Made by a program: the position numbers and the translations under genes. Shown here piece after piece: positions 49,880 through 60,074 of a DNA stretch of 64,000 nt (its first letter is position 1; each line of letters starts with the position of its first letter). The DNA comes from Alphaproteobacteria bacterium. Its GTDB lineage: Bacteria; Pseudomonadota; Alphaproteobacteria; Paracaedibacterales; CAIULA01. The notes beneath the pieces were generated by a model. The model ran no database searches. It worked only from the letters and a program-made list of their open reading frames with translations, and was not told the DNA's origin. The stretch is taken from the NCBI GenBank assembly GCA_019749935.1, contig JAIEPD010000011.1, forward strand, positions 1-64,000, in the 5' to 3' direction.

Positions 49880-50317
49880 TTAAAATATGTTTTTCCTGCA
49901 ACTCTCAGAAGAAAAAGATATGTACCAATGCTCTACGCGAATAAGGAATCTATATTGCCGGACTTCGGTTTTGCCTTTAGCTAATTGCGCGGCAAATTTA
50001 TTAAAGTCGAAATTATGTTCAAGGAAAATGTAGTCCTTTAACAAGCATTTCAGTATGTAGGTATTTTGTGAATCGTTTCCCTTTATTAATTTACATAACA
50101 CAAACTCTGCTTCTGATGTGCTAGGGTTGTCTGATTTAAAATATTTCATAGGTTCAAAGATATTTGCGGCAAAATTTCTAATTTCATCTTCATTGCTGTC
50201 ATAAATGCTGTCTAAAAAATGACCTTTGAGCTGTTTGTATTCTTTATGGAAAGGAGCGGGATACTCTTCCAATGCAAAGCCTATGTTAGCGCTTACTAGC
50301 AAACTTAAAAGAATCAA
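49880..50317 (-). CDS. Small secreted protein (paralogue of 49410..49802)
   Basis: MILLSLLVSANIGFA|LEEYP (TTG start); NFDFNKFAAQLA motif shared with neighbour. Confidence 0.55.
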   Translation of the reverse strand: MILLSLLVSANIGFALEEYPAPFHKEYKQLKGHFLDSIYDSNEDEIRNFAANIFEPMKYFKSDNPSTSEAEFVLCKLIKGNDSQNTYILKCLLKDYIFLEHNFDFNKFAAQLAKGKTEVRQYRFLIRVEHWYISFSSESCRKNIF

Positions 50318-50478
50318 GCTGTAGATTTTTTATCTTCCAACTAACCGCTTCATTATTAATATTGCAAAATGATTAGTCATATCTTGTCAAGATAGATTAG
50401 TGCTTCGTGGTTAATTGCTGTTGTAAATCAAAGGTTCTCGCAGTTACAATACCAGCTGTATAATGAGGGAGCCAAGAA

Positions 50479-51306
50479 ATGCGCAGCAATAAAACACTAC
50501 AGCTTATTAGAAATAATCAGCTTGCTCTTGGAACTTGGATAGAGCTTAGCGATATTTACGCAACAAGGTTGCTGGCAGCCCAAGGGTGTTTTCAATGGAT
50601 GTTAATTGATGCTGAACATTCCCCTGTTGATGGCAGAACTGTTGCTATTTTGTGTGCTATGATGGTTGATATCAGCCAGGGCAAAATTACCCCACTGGTC
50701 AGGGTGACAGCTGGCACTATTGATAAAATCAAACAGGCTCTAGATAGTGGCGCGCAAGGAATCATTGCGCCGATGATTAATACTGGGGCCGAGGCTGCAG
50801 ATGTTGTTAAGTTCGCAAAATTCCCTCCCGAAGGGCAGCGCGGAATTGGTGGTTTGTTTCCCTATTTAAGTTATGGCGTGAACCGTTCTGATTATATGGT
50901 TAATGCAAATAAGGAAACCTTTGTGGGCATTCAAATCGAAACCAAACAAGGGGTCGATAATATCGAAGAAATCTTGAGGGTAAAGGGCATTGATCTTGTG
51001 TTTATCGGCCCCAATGACCTGCATCAATCCCTCGGGTTAAAGGCGCAATTTTGGAGCAATGAACCGTTATTTCAAGAAAGCATTCAAAAAATCATAAATG
51101 CTTGTAAGGCAAAAAATATTCCTTATGGAACCCTTTGTCCTGATGCAACGCAAGCTAAAAGCCGTCAAAAGGAAGGATTCACTTTTATTGGCCTTGGCAG
51201 CGATACATCCTTTTTACTGAGCGGAGCTGGAAAGCAGTATGGGGATTTTTATAACATTCCCGAGCCCCCTGAAACTTGGAAAGGCGTGGTTAAGTTACAA
51301 GGTTAA
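50479..51306 (+). CDS. HpcH/HpaI family aldolase
   Basis: LALGTWIELSD, QWMLIDAEHSPVD, LDSGAQGIIAPMINTGAEAADVVKFAKFPPEGQRGIGG, IQIETKQGVDNIEEIL. Confidence 0.92.
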   Translation: MRSNKTLQLIRNNQLALGTWIELSDIYATRLLAAQGCFQWMLIDAEHSPVDGRTVAILCAMMVDISQGKITPLVRVTAGTIDKIKQALDSGAQGIIAPMINTGAEAADVVKFAKFPPEGQRGIGGLFPYLSYGVNRSDYMVNANKETFVGIQIETKQGVDNIEEILRVKGIDLVFIGPNDLHQSLGLKAQFWSNEPLFQESIQKIINACKAKNIPYGTLCPDATQAKSRQKEGFTFIGLGSDTSFLLSGAGKQYGDFYNIPEPPETWKGVVKLQG

Positions 51307-51351
51307 TTTTTGAAGGTTATGGATTAGACATCTTCAGAAACTATTCTATAA

Positions 51352-51508
51352 TGTCATTCCGGAATTTAGTCGACTATGAGCTTTAGCACATAAGGAGACT
51401 TAATATCCGGAATCTTAGGACAATTTTTAACTGACGGCTTAAGATTTCGGGTATTAAAATTCACAAAACGTCTAAAGACATTTGTTCATCTAAATCCCCG
51501 AATGACAA
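51352..51508. repeat. Dispersed palindromic repeat, copy B
   Basis: TGTCATTCCGGAATTTAGTC...ATCCGGAATCTTAGGACAA...TTAAGATTTCGGGT...CCCCGAATGACAA. Confidence 0.85.
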
Positions 51509-51536
51509 GTGTTACTCTCAAGAGAGAATAAGTTCA

Positions 51537-52337
51537 TTAAATCCACTTAAAAATGTCTTTGAGCAGGTGCATAACTACTTCGCTGACAATCAGCCAAATA
51601 ATAACCCATTCTAAATATGACGAATGCGCATGTTTCAGTTCGTTCGATAAAATTTCATACAGTTCATGAATGACATCTAAACGGCGATTCAAGATATCCA
51701 AGCGTGTTGCGATATCCATATATTCAGAGGCCATATGATAATAAGGCTCATACCTTGGGCGGCGCCAGAAAAATTCCGGCGTATCAAGAATGTCGCTGTG
51801 AAGGTTAATTGAGTTTCGCTCAGCAAATAAAGCGCCAATTTTCTGAGACAGCTTTTTGCGTGATAGGGATATTTTACCTTTGGTTGCAAGCTCTTCGGGT
51901 AAATGCCGCGTTTTTTCAATGGTTTTGCCGATTGAATCTTCAAAGGCAGCTAGTTTCACGGACTGGGATAAACCATGAGATAAAGAAAGCTTAATCAAAA
52001 CATCATCAGACTCTAGGATAATCTGATCATCTTCTTCGTTGATTGCTGTTTCTTCGCCACGTTCAAAAAGGCAAACATCTTGAGTCGTTTCAGGCAGTGA
52101 GCCAATTTCATATGGCTTTAAATTGTCTAGATATTGTTCTTCTTCTTCTTCGCTTAATCCCCAAAAAATCACGCATCCATAAGGAAAATAGAATATTTCT
52201 TTGATTTCATCTTCATCACCTTTGTGAAGATGGATAACGTCATCATAAAATTTTGGATCTAAACCTTGATTTCTGAAATACTTAGCAAGTTCATCGATCT
52301 TAAAAATTTCAGCTGTACAAAATGAAGAACAGCGCAT
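51537..52337 (-). CDS. RMD1/YagE family (DUF155) protein
   Basis: IFYFPYGCVIFWGLSEEEE; ISLSRKKLSQKIGALFAERNSINLHSDILDTPEFFWRRPRYEPYYHMASEYMDIATRLDILNRRLDVIHELYEIL; C-terminal TM. Confidence 0.9.
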   Translation of the reverse strand: MRCSSFCTAEIFKIDELAKYFRNQGLDPKFYDDVIHLHKGDEDEIKEIFYFPYGCVIFWGLSEEEEEQYLDNLKPYEIGSLPETTQDVCLFERGEETAINEEDDQIILESDDVLIKLSLSHGLSQSVKLAAFEDSIGKTIEKTRHLPEELATKGKISLSRKKLSQKIGALFAERNSINLHSDILDTPEFFWRRPRYEPYYHMASEYMDIATRLDILNRRLDVIHELYEILSNELKHAHSSYLEWVIIWLIVSEVVMHLLKDIFKWI

Positions 52338-52435
52338 ACAAAACCATTTCCTAATTATTGAGAATTCGGTCTTTCTAAATTACTTGCATTATGAAGGTGC
52401 TGGCAAATAAAGGCAAGCTCTCTAAATTAAAAGCT

Positions 52436-53743
52436 CTAAAAACCAAAACGGTACAGTTTATTGAGCGCAGATTCTGTATCAATCAATTCGCTAAGATGAT
52501 ATATTTTTAAGTTGCTGAGCTTGGATAAGGTTTCTGCAATTTTTTGCATTCTTGTTTGTCCATTTTCATTTAACATCCAATGAAGCGTTAAGGCATAACG
52601 ACCTGGTGCTTGAACCTTACCGCTCTCAGGTTTGTATGCGGTTATGTTGTTAACTTGTGTAAGGGAATATAAAGAAAAATTTGTACCTCTTTTATCATTT
52701 AAAACGCCACCAGCAGAAGGCGAGGCGCCTGAGGAGACAATATAGTTTGTTCCACCTTCTGTGTGGGTATTGACTCCTTCTGTGATTGGGCCTTCAGCAT
52801 GCGAAATGGTATTTCCTGTAGGTACAGGATAAGAAGATACGGTTACATTAAATGCATGATTATAGTCTATCTGTGCAAAGGGTGCATCAGGGTCCAGCCA
52901 AGGTTGAGGACGATATAAGGTATCAACATCCCATAAAAAAACTTGTACCATAACACAAATCTCAAGGTTTTCAGAGGAGATATCTTTTATGGCATCTTGC
53001 ACATTCTGAGGTAAAAATTTTCTTATTTCAGGAGTTGGAAGCTTCAAACGAAGAGATGAATATATAGTATAAGAACTCAGGACAGTACCATCTTCTGAAA
53101 TTTTAGAGTCTGCAGGATGATAAGCATGAAAACAAGGTATCGTTGGTAAGTTTAGATACTTGTATTGTTGTGTAACGCTTACCCCATTATCAACATAAAG
53201 TGTATCACCCTCACCATGTGATTGAAGATTCATGTTCCCAAATTTCATATGTTCCCGAACTAACGCTCTAAATTCTCTATAAGCACGATCGTTTGTTTTA
53301 AAATCCGTCTCAGCCTTAAGATAACCCAAGGCTGGGTCCAATAATCGCCAAGCGACTTTGACAAAATGTCTGTGGGTCTGAACAGCTTTGGATCCGAAAG
53401 AATCAATTCCTTCTTTAAACGGAAAAACACCGGGGGATCTTTGTTTAGCAAGGAATAAGGCATTCAAGGCGATTTTTGCTTCTTCGGGTGTATAATATTT
53501 TCTGTCCTTTTTACTAAACCCACGAACGCCATCACCTTTATTAAGCATGGCAATAATGTCGTCAACCTGTCCTTTTTTAGTGAGGTCTTCTAAAAACTGT
53601 TCAGCTTTTCCTACATTAGGCATAACAGGAGCTATTGTTCTAAAAGCATCATATTCCCTTTCAACAACCTCCTTAGCCCTTGCCCAAAGAGGATCGCTTG
53701 AAAGTATAGTCATAATCAAAAAAGAAAATAATATTTTGATCAT
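52436..53743 (-). CDS. Secreted protein of unknown function
   Basis: Signal peptide MIKILFSFLIMTILSSDPLWARA; DDIIAMLNKGDGVRGFSKKDRKYYTPEEA region resembles the N-terminus of the 42189 ORF. Confidence 0.65.
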   Translation of the reverse strand: MIKILFSFLIMTILSSDPLWARAKEVVEREYDAFRTIAPVMPNVGKAEQFLEDLTKKGQVDDIIAMLNKGDGVRGFSKKDRKYYTPEEAKIALNALFLAKQRSPGVFPFKEGIDSFGSKAVQTHRHFVKVAWRLLDPALGYLKAETDFKTNDRAYREFRALVREHMKFGNMNLQSHGEGDTLYVDNGVSVTQQYKYLNLPTIPCFHAYHPADSKISEDGTVLSSYTIYSSLRLKLPTPEIRKFLPQNVQDAIKDISSENLEICVMVQVFLWDVDTLYRPQPWLDPDAPFAQIDYNHAFNVTVSSYPVPTGNTISHAEGPITEGVNTHTEGGTNYIVSSGASPSAGGVLNDKRGTNFSLYSLTQVNNITAYKPESGKVQAPGRYALTLHWMLNENGQTRMQKIAETLSKLSNLKIYHLSELIDTESALNKLYRFGF

Positions 53744-53807
53744 TTTTTTTTATTAAGCATAGAAATTAGAATAATCATTTATAAAATAATATTAATTAAT
53801 AAATTAT

Positions 53808-54074
53808 TTAAATCGCCTTTGTCGAATAAAATTTACATATTTTTTGTAATATAGAAGGCTCGGAATGATAAACAGGAATCTTGCCGCTAATCCATTCCCA
53901 AAGCTTTAAATCATTTTCTTTTAAAATCAATGCATACTCTTCCAGTTCTTCTTCTGAAAAAGTAGAAAGATACTTATCAGAAAACGCACCTAAAACAAGA
54001 TCTAATTCACGTGTACCGCGATGCCAGCTTTGATATGACAGCTTTTTGATTTTATTTTGAAGATAGCCATTCAT
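53808..54074 (-). CDS. sdhE: Succinate dehydrogenase flavinylation factor SdhE
   Basis: KKLSYQSWHRGTRELDLVLGAFSDKYLSTFSEEELEEYALILKENDLKLWEWISGKIPV is the SdhE signature; ATG at 54074 (the longer track ORF runs antisense into the pilin gene). Confidence 0.9.
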   Translation of the reverse strand: MNGYLQNKIKKLSYQSWHRGTRELDLVLGAFSDKYLSTFSEEELEEYALILKENDLKLWEWISGKIPVYHSEPSILQKICKFYSTKAI

Positions 54075-54159
54075 GAAATATATATTTTTTATATCTAAGA
54101 TTGTTTTTTCAGTATAAGCTTTATAAAAAAGTTCGTCGAGTATGGGCAGAAACCATAAG

Positions 54160-54807
54160 ATGCTTAAAAAGTTACTTTCTAAAAATCTACCTGGATTTAC
54201 GATGATTGAGCTTGCCATTGTTTTAATGGTGATGGGAATTATTGCAGGTGCGGTTTTCAAGGGTCAGGATTTGCTTGAGTCTGCAAAAGCCAGAGCTGTT
54301 TTAAATGATTTCAATCGTTTCAACACAGCAGTGACTCATTATCAAGAAACTTATAGTGCACTGCCCGGTGATGACCCTTTTGCAAGCAATCATTTTGGCA
54401 CCGATGTTCCCAATGGTAATGGTGATGGCATTATTGCGGGTGATTCTGAGGAACGTGGATTTTGGATTCATCTGTTTAGGGCAGGATACCTTAGTTCTGA
54501 TAAAATCCCTTCTTCTAAGTTTGGCGGTAGGTATAGTGTTGTATCCAATCCAACCGATCAAATGCCAGGCAATTGGCTACAGCTTGGCAAAGAAAATGGC
54601 AGCAAATCTAACGGTGGTCTTTTCACGCCTCGTCAGGCGCAGATTTTAAAAAGAAAAGCAGAGGATGATGGATCTTCTATAGGTCCTTCAGATGGAATTT
54701 TGAGAGTGATGGAAGGCGCTGGTATTCCACCCGGGCAATGCATTCAAGGAGGGCGCTTTAATCTTTCTGTGACAGCGCCCGTTTGTGTGATTTTGATGTC
54801 TTTTTGA
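54160..54807 (+). CDS. Type IV prepilin-like protein with N-terminal cleavage/methylation motif
   Basis: MLKKLLSKNLPG|FTMIELAIVLMVMGIIAGAVFKGQDLL prepilin motif. Track start 54142; ATG 54160 preferred. Confidence 0.85.
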   Translation: MLKKLLSKNLPGFTMIELAIVLMVMGIIAGAVFKGQDLLESAKARAVLNDFNRFNTAVTHYQETYSALPGDDPFASNHFGTDVPNGNGDGIIAGDSEERGFWIHLFRAGYLSSDKIPSSKFGGRYSVVSNPTDQMPGNWLQLGKENGSKSNGGLFTPRQAQILKRKAEDDGSSIGPSDGILRVMEGAGIPPGQCIQGGRFNLSVTAPVCVILMSF

Positions 54808-54873
54808 GGATGCTTTTTAGCCCAATCTAAGGTATAAGTTTTTCGTGGAGTATACTTCAAAGGCATTCATTTT

Positions 54874-55830
54874 ATGACCCCTCGCCTCAAAAAAACAGCC
54901 GTAATCCTTTTTAACTTGGGTGGGCCTGATTCGCTAAAAGCTGTACGGCCTTTTCTTTTCAATCTTTTTAACGACAAAGCGATTATTCGGCTTCCTCAGC
55001 CGTTTCGCTATTTGTTGGCCCAGTTTATCTCAAAAACGCGAACGAAAAAGGCGAGCGGGATTTATCAAAAAATGGGTGGGAAATCCCCCTTGTTAGAAAA
55101 TACCGTGGCTCAAGGAAAGGCTCTTGAGGAATCCTTAAAGGGTAAAGATTCTGAATACAAAGTCTTTATAGCGATGCGATATTGGCATCCTTTTGCCGAA
55201 GAAACAGTCAAAGAGGTTAAAAAATATAACCCTGATGAGGTGGTTTTGCTGCCCCTTTACCCGCATTATTCAACCACAACAACTGCTTCATCCTTTAAAG
55301 AATGGTACCTTTTAGCTAAAGACATCAAGGTTCCAACTAAGGAAATCGAGAGCTATCCATTAGATGAATTGTTTATCGAAGCGCATGTCGAAACGTTGAT
55401 GCCAGTTTACAAAGAAGCAGAAAAATATGGTACGCCGCGGATTCTTTTTTCTGCCCACAGTTTGCCGCAAAAAATCATTGATGACGGTGATCCTTATCAA
55501 GAACAAACGATACAGACAGCACAAGCAATTGTCTCAAGCTTAGAAGGAAATATTGACTATCAGGTCTGTTACCAAAGTCGTGTAGGGCGCCTAAAATGGC
55601 TAGAGCCAACGACAGATGCCGAAATCAAAAGAGCAGCGGCAGATAAAGTTCCTGTTGTTGTGGTGCCAATCTCTTTCGTATCGGAACATTCAGAAACGTT
55701 AGTGGAATTAGATATTGATTATAAGAATCTTGCGATGAGTTTGGGTGTTCCTTTTTATGGGCGCGTTCCAACGTTATCTTGCCATCCTTTATTTCTCGAG
55801 GCGCTTAAGAAAAAAGTCTTAGGCTTCTAA
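54874..55830 (+). CDS. hemH: Ferrochelatase
   Basis: [80 protein letters not shown]. Confidence 0.96.
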   Translation: MTPRLKKTAVILFNLGGPDSLKAVRPFLFNLFNDKAIIRLPQPFRYLLAQFISKTRTKKASGIYQKMGGKSPLLENTVAQGKALEESLKGKDSEYKVFIAMRYWHPFAEETVKEVKKYNPDEVVLLPLYPHYSTTTTASSFKEWYLLAKDIKVPTKEIESYPLDELFIEAHVETLMPVYKEAEKYGTPRILFSAHSLPQKIIDDGDPYQEQTIQTAQAIVSSLEGNIDYQVCYQSRVGRLKWLEPTTDAEIKRAAADKVPVVVVPISFVSEHSETLVELDIDYKNLAMSLGVPFYGRVPTLSCHPLFLEALKKKVLGF

Positions 55831-55970
55831 TTAAAAAATTAAACATATTCATTGACAGGTTTTCTCTATCACACTATAAGTATGGATGCTTATATTACGT
55901 ATTTATACAAAAAAACATTAAGACTGCTTATTTTTAAGCTCCTAAAAAACTCATATCAAAAGAAATAACT

Positions 55971-58940
55971 ATGAAAAAAATATGTCTTTCTCTCTTATCG
56001 TTTTTATTCATTACTGTAACAAGCCTTTCTGCTGGGGAAATTGATGATAGAGTCCGCGAAAGAGCACAATTTTTTAACACCTTTATGTTGGTCCAATCCA
56101 TGATGAAGGGAATAAATTGGGCCTTTAATCCGCCTGTCTCACAGGAAGAATTTGAAAGTAATTTGCGGCCAGATCCAAATCCCAGCGAAGTGATCGAAGT
56201 TATGATTGGCAACGATGAGTCTGCCGATTTATTCGATCATGTATCTGAACTAGTAACAGATGTTAAATCCACCAACCCTAAAGCTAAATCTACTGACGTT
56301 AGAACAATAACGCAAGCAGCTGTTCGGGCTGGAATGAAAACCCGCCCTAACCATTTTTCACCCTTGCAAGAGGGGCCCGTAACTTCTGATACGGGTGTAG
56401 GAATTTTTTCTAATTTCTTTCAGGAATTTATTCAAGGAGGGCATTTGGATGGCTGGATATCTCATCTAAATGGGACAGCTGAAGCCAAAGAATCCGATTG
56501 CGATGAAGAAGATTCATGTAGAGACTTTGTAAATGCAATAGGTGGTTTTTTAAAACAGATAGCTTTAAACGATTCTGCAAAAAGTCCTTTAAATAAATAT
56601 GTTGATGACGCTGAATTTGAAGAGGCTTCCAAACTTCGTGATTGGCTTAAAAAAAATCAGGGCCATAGGCAATACGACGGCAAACATGCGCGTTTTAGAG
56701 AGCTAGATCGACGTATTCAAGTTGCTCGTGATAGAGCGTTGAATGAAGGGGCTCAGTATATGTTCTCTCTTTTAAAGCGTATGAGGCCGGATTTAGCTTC
56801 TGTAGAAGACCCGTCTGATTTGTTAGAGCATGAACAAACGCGATGGGCTGCAGAAGAAAGAGAAGAATTTGAAACTTATATTTTAGCTGAATACGGAAAA
56901 CTAGATCGTTTTGAACCCAATCACTTGCGTAGCTTTTGGAAAGAATTGCAAGGTCATCAATATGGAAAGCTTTGCTATAAGATGGTTTGTGAAAGCTTAG
57001 AAGAAAGATACAAAACCAGCGAAGTTCATCAACTGGTGCAGCAAATATGGGCTGTATCACAGTTAGATACAATAAATTTACATCCAAAAGAGGCGCGCTC
57101 GCGTATGCCTGCAGCGTCAGTTGACGGCAATTATGGACCAAATTTTGGTTATGCAATGGAAGCCTCTGCTGCTTATCATGCTTGGATGGCAGCAAATCCA
57201 CTGGCACGCGCAAGTGGTGACATAATTATTGACGCATATGATTCTATGGTAAAGTTTGGCAGGAAAGTAAAGGCAGATCTGTTTTTAAAAAGGTTTAAAA
57301 AGCATTTAAGTTATAGGAGAAAAGATAAAGACGAATGGATCACTCGCCCCCATAAATATGATCAATTTATGATTGCCTTTGATCTTTATCTCTTAGAAAG
57401 AGTATTTCATCAGCCCTTTGTAGAAGGAAAGGGAAGTAATATACTGGAACAGCTTAGAAGAGCAGCTGGAACAGCGGACAATTTATTAACTTGTGCGTCT
57501 AAAGCGCTAGAGGATCTAAAGCAGTTTTCAAATAATGTGGCTGCATTAAGACCATCAGAACATGCTGCAGCACCTGAATCGGGTGCATCTCCGTTCGTAT
57601 TTGGGATCGGATTCAATGGCCGTTTATTTGGTAGCCCTAATCCATCAGGGCGCGATGAAGATGAAATTTGGCTAACATTCTCTAAATCTGAACGAAATGA
57701 TGGGGGATATTTATTATTATCTCTTATGGAGCAGGTTGCTAGAATGTCTTCATCAAGCTTGAAAAGAGCATTACCTAAGGATATCAAGGTAACCTTCGAA
57801 AGATATAAACCGCTGATCAAGCGCCATGTACGGCAGAAAATCAAAGATGCCTACTTTTTATCTGATACTCATTGGGATTCACACATGCTTCGGTATATCA
57901 AACAAAAGCGTGCTCAGTTTGAGGGTTTTATGTCCCAATTGGAGCAAGATATTCCCTTTAACTTTTTAGACTCAACGCTGCAATCCTGGATCAGTGAAAC
58001 TACAAATTGGTACCGCCTTCCACCAAAAGTAAATATCAAAATCCCTGATGAATTAACTCCTGAAGAACATCAAGTTCAACACGCAGCCAGAAGCTTGTTA
58101 TTTGATGCTGTAGCAAAGCGCTCATTTTCAAGAGAATATCCACACTTAATGCCTCAGTTATTCCTGCACTGGAAAAATGAGTTAATGGAGAAAATGGATC
58201 CGGATAAAGCTGCAAGTGTACGCACAACAGAAAAATTAGAAGATTTAGATGAAGCGTTACAGTCAGTGGTACTTGGTTTGTTAGACCAAATCACAACAGA
58301 AGTGCATCCTGAACTAACAAGTGTATGGCGACCAGAAATTGAAAGGCAATTTCAAGGTTTCATTCCGTATAGAATAGAGCAGATAGGAAGAGAAGTTGCC
58401 AAAATTAAACAAAAGATAGATAAATATCAAAAAATCATAGCTGGTCTAAAAAAGTCTAAATCAGATGTTTCCTTAAAAATCCAAGAAGCAGAAACATTCT
58501 CAAAAAGTGAAGAAGAAGAGTTCTTAAGAAAAGAGGTAAAAATAAAAGAATTCTCAACGATTACAGTGCAACAATTATCTCTTGAAGAATTTGACATGTT
58601 TCGAGATTATTTTTTCCAGAATCGAGATGTTTCGCAGTGTATTGAACCCTTATTTTCTAAAGTATTAGGTCATGATCATTTCTTTTCAGTTTTTGTATCA
58701 AATGAGCCTGCTTCAGCCCCCCTTCTTGATGAAAGAGGTTTGCGTTTTCAGCTAGGAAATAAAATACCTTATGACGTGATTGCGCCTTGCGGCCCACGAT
58801 GCCAACATCATGCTTTGGGGCATTTATATGTGGGAGACATGTTATGCCATCAAAGTGTTGACCATCTAGATCACATGCGCCGGACTCATGGATTAGAGGG
58901 TGTAGCCAATCTTTTCATGGGGTTGGGAAGAGCGAGTTAA
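55971..58940 (+). CDS. Large secreted protein of unknown function with Cys/His-rich C-terminus
   Basis: MKKICLSLLSFLFITVTSLSA|GEIDD signal peptide; 989 aa; C-terminal APCGPRCQHHALGHLYVGDMLCHQSVDHLDHMRRTHG. Confidence 0.7.
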   Translation: MKKICLSLLSFLFITVTSLSAGEIDDRVRERAQFFNTFMLVQSMMKGINWAFNPPVSQEEFESNLRPDPNPSEVIEVMIGNDESADLFDHVSELVTDVKSTNPKAKSTDVRTITQAAVRAGMKTRPNHFSPLQEGPVTSDTGVGIFSNFFQEFIQGGHLDGWISHLNGTAEAKESDCDEEDSCRDFVNAIGGFLKQIALNDSAKSPLNKYVDDAEFEEASKLRDWLKKNQGHRQYDGKHARFRELDRRIQVARDRALNEGAQYMFSLLKRMRPDLASVEDPSDLLEHEQTRWAAEEREEFETYILAEYGKLDRFEPNHLRSFWKELQGHQYGKLCYKMVCESLEERYKTSEVHQLVQQIWAVSQLDTINLHPKEARSRMPAASVDGNYGPNFGYAMEASAAYHAWMAANPLARASGDIIIDAYDSMVKFGRKVKADLFLKRFKKHLSYRRKDKDEWITRPHKYDQFMIAFDLYLLERVFHQPFVEGKGSNILEQLRRAAGTADNLLTCASKALEDLKQFSNNVAALRPSEHAAAPESGASPFVFGIGFNGRLFGSPNPSGRDEDEIWLTFSKSERNDGGYLLLSLMEQVARMSSSSLKRALPKDIKVTFERYKPLIKRHVRQKIKDAYFLSDTHWDSHMLRYIKQKRAQFEGFMSQLEQDIPFNFLDSTLQSWISETTNWYRLPPKVNIKIPDELTPEEHQVQHAARSLLFDAVAKRSFSREYPHLMPQLFLHWKNELMEKMDPDKAASVRTTEKLEDLDEALQSVVLGLLDQITTEVHPELTSVWRPEIERQFQGFIPYRIEQIGREVAKIKQKIDKYQKIIAGLKKSKSDVSLKIQEAETFSKSEEEEFLRKEVKIKEFSTITVQQLSLEEFDMFRDYFFQNRDVSQCIEPLFSKVLGHDHFFSVFVSNEPASAPLLDERGLRFQLGNKIPYDVIAPCGPRCQHHALGHLYVGDMLCHQSVDHLDHMRRTHGLEGVANLFMGLGRAS

Positions 58941-59076
58941 TTAAAATTTAAGCCTTGGTTTAGTATCAAAAGTTATCAATTTCAATATTTTAATCTTTTG
59001 TTAATAAGAAAGGGTTAGTGTAAAAACAGCTAACGAAAGAAGAGAAAAGCTGCTTCTTATAGACGAGTAGATAAGA

Positions 59077-60069
59077 ATGAAGAAAATAAAAAAGCGTCAG
59101 CTAAAAATCAAGGCAGGCATTTTTGTTGTTGCGTTGTTTGTCAGTATTCCTTTTTGTGGACAGTTTTTTAAGCCTAGCTTACCGATTTTGTCAGATGCAA
59201 GAATCTCAGATCCTTCTGAAAAACCAGAACTGGATGCCAGAAAGCCCAGAAAATTTAGATCAACAAGTCACGAATTTTTGGAAAAAATTCCAAAACCTTT
59301 TAACGCTCAGGGTCTTGCTGACTTAAATGTATCTGCAAGCGCTCAGTTTTCTTCTAAACAATTAAAAACAATTGTTGATGAGGTTATCTCAGATAAGCAT
59401 ATTGTCCCAAACCAGTTCATTATTATTGACCTAAGGCAGGAATCTCATCTTTTTATCAATGGATATCCTGTGTCTTTTTTTAGTCCTAATTTTTCCAGCA
59501 GCTGGGGCAGATCAACAAAAGCAACAGAACAGGATGAAAACACGCAACGAAAAAAACTTTTAGATGAGACTGTGGCCCTTGTTCATTATGTCATTGAAAA
59601 AGGAAAAAAAGGGGCTTTAGGAAAAACCTTTAAAGAGCTAGAGACCATCCATCAAGTTCAAACAGAGGAAATGATCGCAAAGCAGTTGGGTGTTCAATAT
59701 GTACGTTTTGCAGTTAGTGATCATATGCGTCCCAGTGACGAGATTGTGGATGAATTTATTAGTTTTGTTAAAGCATTACCGAAAGAAAGCTGGCTTCATT
59801 TTCATTGCAGAGGCGGCAGTGGCAGAACTTCTACCTTCATGACGATGTACGATATGATCAGAAATAGTAAGTATCTGGGTAAAGACGACATACAGGCTCG
59901 TCAAGTTGCAATGGGGGGAAGAAACCTTCATGACACAAAGTCTGAGGACAAATTCCGTAATTCTTTGGGAATAGAGAGACAAAAATTCCTAGATAAGTTT
60001 TATTCTTACGTTCAGGCAAAAGATGGCTTGGGTGTAGAGCCATGGAGTGTATGGGTTAAGAAGAACTGA
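59077..60069 (+). CDS. PTP-like phytase/protein tyrosine phosphatase family, secreted or signal-anchored
   Basis: SWLHFHCRGGSGRTSTFMTMYDMIRN = HCX5RT active-site loop; VRFAVSDHMRPSDEIVDEFISFVKALP preceding block as in PTP-like phytases; N-terminal hydrophobic segment. Confidence 0.85.
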   Translation: MKKIKKRQLKIKAGIFVVALFVSIPFCGQFFKPSLPILSDARISDPSEKPELDARKPRKFRSTSHEFLEKIPKPFNAQGLADLNVSASAQFSSKQLKTIVDEVISDKHIVPNQFIIIDLRQESHLFINGYPVSFFSPNFSSSWGRSTKATEQDENTQRKKLLDETVALVHYVIEKGKKGALGKTFKELETIHQVQTEEMIAKQLGVQYVRFAVSDHMRPSDEIVDEFISFVKALPKESWLHFHCRGGSGRTSTFMTMYDMIRNSKYLGKDDIQARQVAMGGRNLHDTKSEDKFRNSLGIERQKFLDKFYSYVQAKDGLGVEPWSVWVKKN

Positions 60070-60074
60070 AACCT

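Noticed and set aside
54075-54260. N-terminal extension of the 53808..54260 ORF
   Set aside because: Reads antisense through the prepilin gene; SdhE homology begins just after ATG 54074.
56695-57213. 172 aa minus-strand ORF (and 57410..57844)
   Set aside because: Antisense to the 989 aa secreted protein; no signal, domain or good start context.
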